Below are positions 57,886 through 64,000 of a stretch of DNA of 64,000 nt, one piece after another (positions within the stretch are counted from its first letter, which is position 1; each line of letters begins with the position of its first letter). Position numbers and translations under genes: made by a program. Under the pieces are notes generated by a model. The model saw only the letters and a program-made list of their open reading frames with translations, was not told the DNA's origin and searched no databases. Source of the stretch: Craterostigma plantagineum (lineage: Eukaryota > Streptophyta > Magnoliopsida > Lamiales > Linderniaceae); assembly GCA_027422505.1 (NCBI GenBank), contig JAPQWV010000050.1, positions 806,001 to 870,000 of the forward strand, given 5' to 3'.

Positions 57886-58110
57886 GGGAAAAAAACCCAA
57901 ATAGGGGTCGTCGTTTACCTCGTGAACCAATTTAGTCTCCAATATTTTGCGTTAGTCCTCAATGTTGTTAATCTCAACCAATTTAGTCCCTACTTTAACT
58001 GTTAATTTTGACGGAAAATGACACTTGTCAGTATGTGATTGACCAGCTTAAAAAAATGATAATTATTATTAAAAAAAGCGAAAAACAACGACTATTTTGG
58101 TTTTCTCCCA
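57886..58110. mobile_element. 225-bp MULE-type MITE
   Basis: GGGAAAAAAACCCAAATAGG at the left is mirrored by the right end CTATTTTGGTTTTCTCCC. The direct repeat ACGCATTAAT flanks it (57876-57885 and 58111-58120). Confidence 0.85.
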
Positions 58111-58327
58111 CGCATTAATTATAAATTTGTCTCAGTAACTAATATACGGAATTTCGATTTGTGAAACTAAATTTGGGTGTCCGATAATTTTTAGACAAAA
58201 TAAATTGCTGAACGTTCATGTGTATATTGTATCTACTTAGTTGTTGACGTGGCATATTGTCAAGTAGTAACTATTACAACGTGTTCTGTCGAGAAAGAAT
58301 CGAAGACCCAAATTTATTCCTACATAT

Positions 58328-58997
58328 AGGGGTGTTCAAATGTCGGTTAACCGACCGAACCGAACCGAAACCGAAGTTTCGGTTCGTACCGAATACCGAA
58401 CCGAAGAGTTTCGGTTCGGTTTTCGGTTTGTATTTTGATAACCGAAAAAAATTCGGTTCGGTTTCGGTTTTTTACATCGGTAAACCGAACCGAACCGAAT
58501 AACCGAATTCTTTTTTTTTTTTAATTTTAATACATATATATTATTATATAAAATATATAATGATATTTTTTTATATATCTTATTTAATAAATTAATAATA
58601 TACCCACCATATTTGATAAATATGGAAAATATTAGGTAAATCATAAATTTATTCATATATATATATATGATAATATATATTTATAATATAAATAAAAATA
58701 ATATATTTACTAAAATATGGAAAATATGGGGTAAATGAAAATTTTATACAAATAAAAATATGATAATAAAATTATAATTAAAATCGTATTAATATTATTG
58801 TTTTTTATTTTTTTTTATTAAAAATTCGGTTTTTTGGTCGGTTAACCGAACCGAACCGAAAAAAATTCGGTAAAAACCGAAACCGAACCGAATTGTTTCG
58901 GTTCGGTTTTCGGTTTATGAAATTCTCGAACCGAACTTTCGGTTAACCGAAAGTTCGGTTCGGTTCGGTTCGGTTATTACCGAATGAACACCCCTAC
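58328..58997. mobile_element. hAT-like fold-back element with AACCGAACCG arms
   Basis: AGGGGTGTTCAAATGTCGG at the left is mirrored by CCGAATGAACACCCCTAC. The 8-bp duplication is CTACATAT (58320-58327 and 58998-59005). The arms are near-simple repeats of CGGTTCGGTTCGG, and the core is AT-rich. Confidence 0.88.
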
Positions 58998-60415
58998 CTA
59001 CATATCAAGTTAGTGACTTGTTTTTGTAGTTATGAAAAAATGTTGACCTAAAAATTGAAAATCTAGCTTGACTAGTTTAAATACTTCTTCATGAATTATA
59101 TATATATATATATATATTTATGTAAATACAGTAATTAATTTATGTTTAAGACAACTAATCATGCATACTTGATCTTCAATGCCCCACTAAATCCCTCCTT
59201 TGTGGCAACGCTAATGCATTTTATACAGTGGTTATGAGTTATGACACATTAACTAACTAATTGTGCAGTTGTTATTAAGCTATCATTCTTAATTGTTGGT
59301 CCGTTTATATCCAACTAAATCATATTTCAAGCAATTATACCACGAAAATAAATGGAAGAATTCACCTAGCGTGGGGTGTGTGCGTGCGTTCTTGAGGAAG
59401 GTTGGGAGGATCCTTCTCTGAAAGATCTCTTCGATTAATTGTCACGCTCAAGGACAACCCTAGTGTGTTAGGGTTTTTAGTATTTATACCACAAGTTGGT
59501 ATATAATACTTGGGCCCTTGAAAGCCCATTACAAGAATAAGATCACTGGGCTCTAAAACATTAAAGCACAGTTCACTTAAATAAATTACAAGATCTAGAT
59601 TAAATAACTAATTGAACACAATAAATATTCCTAACATTAATATTACCATAAAGAAAATTATATTATAAAATTAAAACCAGTTCATGCTTGCTTTACTTTG
59701 TGTTAAGCCACGTGCTAATATTCTGGGCTGGCTGGCTCATGTTTCAGACACAGAGACACATGACGCATTAAAAACGTCAGATTAGCTTATGATTATTATT
59801 AAAATGATTCTATTTTCTAACTTAACACCGTCATTAAGATTAAGATTAAGCTTAAGCAGGCAGCTTCTGACAGTATAGTTGGAATGTGAATCGATATTTG
59901 TCTTCACTTTCAGACAGCTTTTGATTCTATAATAACAACGATAATACGGCAGCAGGCTATTTATTATTTATGACAACAAACAATGGAATCAAATCGTGTT
60001 GAGAATAAATCAATTTATTTTTCTTAATACTATGTCATATATCTGCTAACTGTATAAAAATAATGATTTGATAGTAGTTTTTAAAAATGATTAACTTTGT
60101 TCCTGACCTTTCCTGCAAAGAATCACGAGGCTAAGGTGGAGTCATCTAATTATTTCTTTTTCTTTTTTTTTAAATAAATGAGATGATGATAATATGATGG
60201 TTATTGACAAATGTCGTGGCGTTATTAAGAGTGGGGAAGCCCACATGCGTCACACTTAATTTGAATAGACAGAAGACAATAGGAAAAAACAAAATCACGA
60301 GTGGACATGTGAAATAATTAATGAGCTCCTTCGCATATTGTCGGAGAAAATAAAACGCTGGACCACATACATACGAATACGATGGCTCGAATGAGTTATG
60401 AGCCATAGCCATACC
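58998..60415. other. gene-free spacer
   Basis: No coding frame or clear element. The segment 59380-59600 has a GC-richer, leader-like composition (GAGGAAGGTTGGGAGGATCC...AGGGTTTTTAG) that could be a piece of an LTR, but no ends were found. Confidence 0.4.
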
Positions 60416-61456
60416 CAGGGGCGGATCTAGAATTTTTTGACCGGGGGGCTGTTACCAAAATTGGCGTGGGTAATGAGACCATGTAAAAAATAATTTTCAT
60501 TTGATGTCTTTTTAAATTTTATTAAAAAAAGGTTATCAACTGAATATATTTTTTCATTGAAAACTACGAATCTTAAAACAGTACACAACGAATTATCAAT
60601 AATATAAATCAACTGTAATCTTAATGAATATCTAACAACCACATCATGTCACAATACTAATATTGCGAAGTGTGGTGAGATATCAAAGCTTTCTTTTACA
60701 ATACTAATATACTATAAAGAAAATAGAGTACCAAATTTTAAAAGGATAACGAAAATAATTAGAAAATGTAAAAAGAAAATTAAATATAAATCAAATAAGA
60801 CTTCATAAGCTAATGTATATTATTATGGGAAACCAGACATGATATACTAGTTGAAATGGCAATTGTCATTTGTTTTCTTAGTTAAAATTTTTTATAGACT
60901 TAAAATAGTTGAGATTGTTATGATTTATTAGTTAAATGAATTATTTAAATGGTGTATTAGTTAAAATATGTATAGACTTAAATTAATTAAAACAATTATT
61001 TGTATGATGTTTTAAAACTATTGATTGATTATTAGTTAAAATATGTTTATAAATTAAAAATAATTAAAATTACTAAATAGACTTATGATTAAACAATAAT
61101 GATTAACTGATGTACTAGTTAAGAACTATTTAATAACAGAAACAATATCACATTGTAAATACTCAAAATAAAGAATATCACGTTGAAAAAAAATATCACG
61201 TTGCAGAAACAATATCACGTTGTAAATACTCAAAATTAAGAAAAATGTTGCCGAGGGGAATCGAACCCACGTGAAACAATATCACATCAACCTACCACCT
61301 AGGTACTGACCATTATGCCACTTACAATTACAGTATCATGTGTTTAATGTCTTAAATATATACGGAAAAACACAATATATACATATAGTAGTAGAAATTT
61401 CGAAAATTCCCGGGGGGGCCGTGGCCCCCCCCGGCCACACAGTAGATCCGCCACTG
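60416..61456. mobile_element. non-autonomous hAT (Tip100-like) element
   Basis: CAGGGGCGGATCTAGAATTT at the left and GTAGATCCGCCACTG at the right form the TIR. They are flanked by the perfect 8-bp duplication GCCATACC (60408-60415 and 61457-61464). G/C-rich runs (GGGGGGGCCGTGGCC) lie just inside the right end, as in Tip100-type elements. No transposase is present. Confidence 0.92.
61250..61326 (-). other. tRNA-like segment with pol III A and B boxes
   Basis: On the minus strand TGGCATAATGG fits the A box and GGTTCGATTCC is a perfect B box, about 50 bases apart. It is not a clean tRNA gene (no convincing full cloverleaf was traced). It looks tRNA-derived, carried within the hAT element beside short AATATCACGTTG repeats (61140-61240). 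Confidence 0.55.
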
Positions 61457-61624
61457 GCCATACCCTTTCATGTGAAAAAGGCGTGGGGAATTTGTGTCCT
61501 TTGTCCCTATTATAATTTAATTTACTTTTTCGCTATAATTTACTATAATATTTGGTGATGGTATTTGTAGATGGCTCCGACTAAAATCAGTTTAAATAAA
61601 ATCTTGTTTAGTCAATCGTAGTGA

Positions 61625-62110
61625 ATTTCATAACTGGGCCTAACATCGGCCCGTTAAGATAAGAGTAGGACCCACATAGTTGATGGGATTCAATCCGTAA
61701 AATCAATTGGTGATAGATGGAGTTATCCATCAACTTATAATAAGCTACTCTGACTCTTCTTAGTGAGTTATTAGGGTTTACTATTTTAAAACTCTCTGCA
61801 CATGTGAACCATTTTTTTATTATTATTTGGACAGAAACGCCACTTCTTTCCGAAACCACCGTTAATTTTGAGTCGGGTGAGGAACGTCATTCTTTTCGAA
61901 CCTCATAAACCATTTTAGGATCGCCTGATACCATGTGAATTTTCTTTATTGGGCCTTATTGATCCGGCCCACATAGGAGGAGGGTTGACCCATATAAGAG
62001 ATTAGCTTCCATCCTAAAACCAATTGACATAGGTGGAGCGACTCATCTACTTATATATTAGTCAAAATCTCTCAATTAACCAATATGTGACACATGTGAG
62101 TTATTTAGGA
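61625..62110. repeat. two diverged copies of a retroelement-like repeat
   Basis: 61625-61860 and about 61940-62110 share GGCC...GGCCC, ACCCATATA/ACCCACATA, CAATTG and TGGAG...CATC...CTTATA in the same order. They are probably LTR pieces in tandem. No coding. Confidence 0.45.
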
Positions 62111-62189
62111 TTCTAATTTTAACAAATCTATTGAATGATATAAAGGAGTTATTTGTAAATAGTGGAAGTATGCAGGTGTAAATATTAGA

Positions 62190-62329
62190 TGTTAAGATAT
62201 TAGGGACTGGAATGCAAATTATGTTGCATATAGATAGCTGAGAGTGTAAACAAAAACCTAACGTGTAATTCTATTCAAGAACAGTATAATTGATTTCTTT
62301 ATTTCTTGCGCAACTCTCTGAAATTGACA
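62190..62329 (+). repeat. copia 5' LTR (about 140 bp)
   Basis: The right edge is fixed by the primer site. The left edge is inferred from the TG start and the usual short LTR length of this group. Confidence 0.5.
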
Positions 62330-62341
62330 TGGTATCAGAGC
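62330..62341 (+). other. copia primer binding site
   Basis: TGGTATCAGAGC directly abuts the LTR end ACA and is complementary to initiator tRNA-Met. Confidence 0.9.
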
Positions 62342-62395
62342 GATAAAAGCTTCAAGAATTCAAATCAATCGCCGATCAACAAAAGCCTGAGAAGA

Positions 62396-64000
62396 ATGGC
62401 TGATCATTATTCTGAAGGGAGTTACGAGAATTGTTTTAAAATCAATGGCTACCCTCAAACCTTTCACAGAGGAGGAAGGAGAGGAATGAGAGGTCGAGGG
62501 GGTCTTAGAGGAAGGTTCTCTAATCAAGAACAATTCCACAGAGGACAATGGCAAGACAATTCTGCTAGAGTCAATTCCACCACTACAAATGGCCAGATAG
62601 GGCAGCCCTCTACAGGAATTGGAAACTGTGATGCTGCGAATCGTCCTCAGATCACCACTGACCAGTACGAGCAGATCTTGGCCATACTTGGTGGTACACG
62701 AGCACAAGATTCTGCAAATCAGGTAGGTAACAGCTCAGGTACGAACTGTACAAAACCTTTGAATGTAAGCAAATGGATAATTGATACAGGTGCAAACAAA
62801 CATATGGTCTCGAGTAAAGATTTATATGATATAGGAACTGTTATTGCTAGGCCAGAAATGCATGTTAGATTACCAAATGGAAATTCTGTGGTAGCTACTA
62901 ATACTGGAGATGTTACTTTGTTTAATGGTCTGCAATTACATGATGTTTTGTTTGTGCCTGAATTCAAGCATAATTTGCTTTCTGTGTCAAAATTAACTTC
63001 TGATGCTAATCTTATTATGACATTCTATCCCCATTTCTGTCTAATCCAAGAGATTTGGACTGGGAAGATAAGGGGAATTGGTAGAAGATGGAATGGATTG
63101 TACTACCTTGAGATCACTAATGATAGATCTGCTAGTTTAGGTTGTAATGCTTCTACAGCTGCATGTAAAAGTGAGATTGCTCAAGGTGTAATGAATAAAG
63201 CAGACAATGATAAGATTTTGTTGTGGCACAAAAGATTTGGCCATATGTCTTTCAATAGACTTGATTTCTTACCAGGTTTGAATTTGCGAGTCATAGAAGA
63301 TCATAAATATTGTTCTATATGCCCATTAGCCAAACATAGTAGAACTAAGTTCCCTATGAGAAGTAGTATGACTACTTCTAGTATGGAACTAGTACATATG
63401 GATGTGTGGGGCCCATATAGGGAACCAACATACAAAGGTGAGAGATATTTTTTGACTATAGTTGATGATTTTACTCGTGCTACATGGGGTTTTCTTATGA
63501 TTAATAAATCTGAGGTATGTGGAATTTTGGAGAATTTTATGAATTATGTGAAGAATCAGTTCTCCAAAGGAGTCAAAGTAGTTAGAACAGATGGTTCTAT
63601 AGAGCGATATAAAGCAAGATTAGTGGCAAAAGGATATAATCAAGTAGAAGGGATCGATTATTCTGATACATTTGCTCCCGTGGCTAAGCATGTTACGATT
63701 AGGCTAGTTATGTCACTTGCTTCTATATATGATTGGCCTTTGTTTCAAATGGATGTTACTAACGCTTTCCTACAGGGAGACCTACTAGAAGAGGTGTATA
63801 TGGTCTTACCTCCCGGTCTTGAATCTTGCAATTCTGGTAAGTATGACAAGGTGTGTAAGCTTGAAAAGCCATTATATGGCTTAAAACAAGCTTCCCGCCA
63901 ATGGAACCATAAGTTCTCCTTAGCCATGACTAAGTTTGGATTTGTACAATCAAAGAATGATTATTCTTTGTTTGTCAAATCAAGGGGGAGCAATATGGTT
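62396..64000 (+). CDS. copia polyprotein, internally deleted but open, partial at window edge
   Basis: From ATG 62396 the frame is open for 535 codons with no stop. It begins [20 protein letters not shown], where only the last part of gag remains. A protease follows ([11 protein letters not shown]), then the GAG-pre-integrase region ([10 protein letters not shown]...[15 protein letters not shown]) and the start of the integrase ([36 protein letters not shown]). At about 63593 it jumps in frame to the reverse transcriptase ([53 protein letters not shown]). Most of gag and the rest of the integrase are gone. The reading frame has survived both deletions, unlike all other elements here. Confidence 0.9.
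   Translation, partial: MADHYSEGSYENCFKINGYPQTFHRGGRRGMRGRGGLRGRFSNQEQFHRGQWQDNSARVNSTTTNGQIGQPSTGIGNCDAANRPQITTDQYEQILAILGGTRAQDSANQVGNSSGTNCTKPLNVSKWIIDTGANKHMVSSKDLYDIGTVIARPEMHVRLPNGNSVVATNTGDVTLFNGLQLHDVLFVPEFKHNLLSVSKLTSDANLIMTFYPHFCLIQEIWTGKIRGIGRRWNGLYYLEITNDRSASLGCNASTAACKSEIAQGVMNKADNDKILLWHKRFGHMSFNRLDFLPGLNLRVIEDHKYCSICPLAKHSRTKFPMRSSMTTSSMELVHMDVWGPYREPTYKGERYFLTIVDDFTRATWGFLMINKSEVCGILENFMNYVKNQFSKGVKVVRTDGSIERYKARLVAKGYNQVEGIDYSDTFAPVAKHVTIRLVMSLASIYDWPLFQMDVTNAFLQGDLLEEVYMVLPPGLESCNSGKYDKVCKLEKPLYGLKQASRQWNHKFSLAMTKFGFVQSKNDYSLFVKSRGSNMV

Larger units (their letters stand above)
62190..64000 (+). mobile_element. Ty1/copia retrotransposon, runs off the right edge
   Basis: A short LTR (62190-62329, TGTTAAGATATT...GAAATTGACA) is followed at once by the tRNA-Met primer site TGGTATCAGAGC. 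The internal region carries an open, internally deleted polyprotein frame to the end of the window. The 3' LTR would lie outside. Confidence 0.85.

Noticed and set aside
61250..61326. Functional tRNA gene
   Set aside because: Only the A and B boxes are convincing. A full cloverleaf with acceptor stem and anticodon arm could not be traced, and it lies inside a hAT element.

Overview
This window is nuclear DNA from a flowering plant, almost certainly a eudicot. The evidence is plant-specific gene families (DUF604 glycosyltransferase-like, HMA/HIPP proteins with a CaaX tail, HIR proteins, plant mobile domain), GT-AG introns, AT-rich intergenic DNA, and plant transposons (MULEs, Ty3/gypsy and Ty1/copia elements with tRNA-Met primer sites, L1-type LINEs, Helitron ends, hAT, Stowaway). 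The species cannot be told from the sequence. There are no bacterial features.

Layout. (1) 0.7-2.6 kb is a decayed DUF604 gene whose last exon is absent; a fold-back element and then a MULE (MULE-1, 3093-6870) follow it. (2) 8-9.4 kb holds small non-autonomous elements. (3) 9449-21106 is a second MULE (MULE-2), interrupted by a complete but pol-deleted gypsy element (12780-20522, target duplication CCACC). (4) 21.3-52.6 kb is an expanded tandem array of small HMA-domain genes (HIPP-type, all on the minus strand). HIPP-A (21349-21824) is truncated, HIPP-B (35341-35921) and HIPP-D (51365-51995) are intact, and HIPP-C survives only as a 5' leader near 41.4 kb. Extra copies of their promoter cassette lie near 31/33.8 kb and 38.6 kb. 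(5) The array has been stretched by insertions: MULE-3 carrying a plant mobile domain gene (22181-24439), MULE-type MITEs, two related LINE-derived elements, a Stowaway MITE, a PIF-like element with a nested solo LTR, a long-TIR MULE-like element, a SIRE-like copia fragment, an L1 LINE remnant, and a Helitron carrying exons of a HIR gene (47.1-51.3 kb). (6) 52.6-62.1 kb is gene-free and contains MITEs, fold-back elements, a Helitron end and a hAT element with a tRNA-like segment. (7) From 62190 a copia element runs off the right edge with a long uninterrupted but internally deleted polyprotein frame.

How the parts relate. The only genes that look able to make a normal cellular protein are HIPP-B and HIPP-D, and possibly the short HIPP-A. 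They share a three-exon structure (exon 1 codes only Met-Ser-Gln), a purine-rich GA leader, and a promoter cassette with a TGACGTCA-type palindrome. The three MULEs share one plan: matching 9-bp target duplications, a passenger gene on the plus strand, and a MuDR-type transposase on the minus strand that has lost its catalytic DDE core. All would need a transposase from elsewhere to move.
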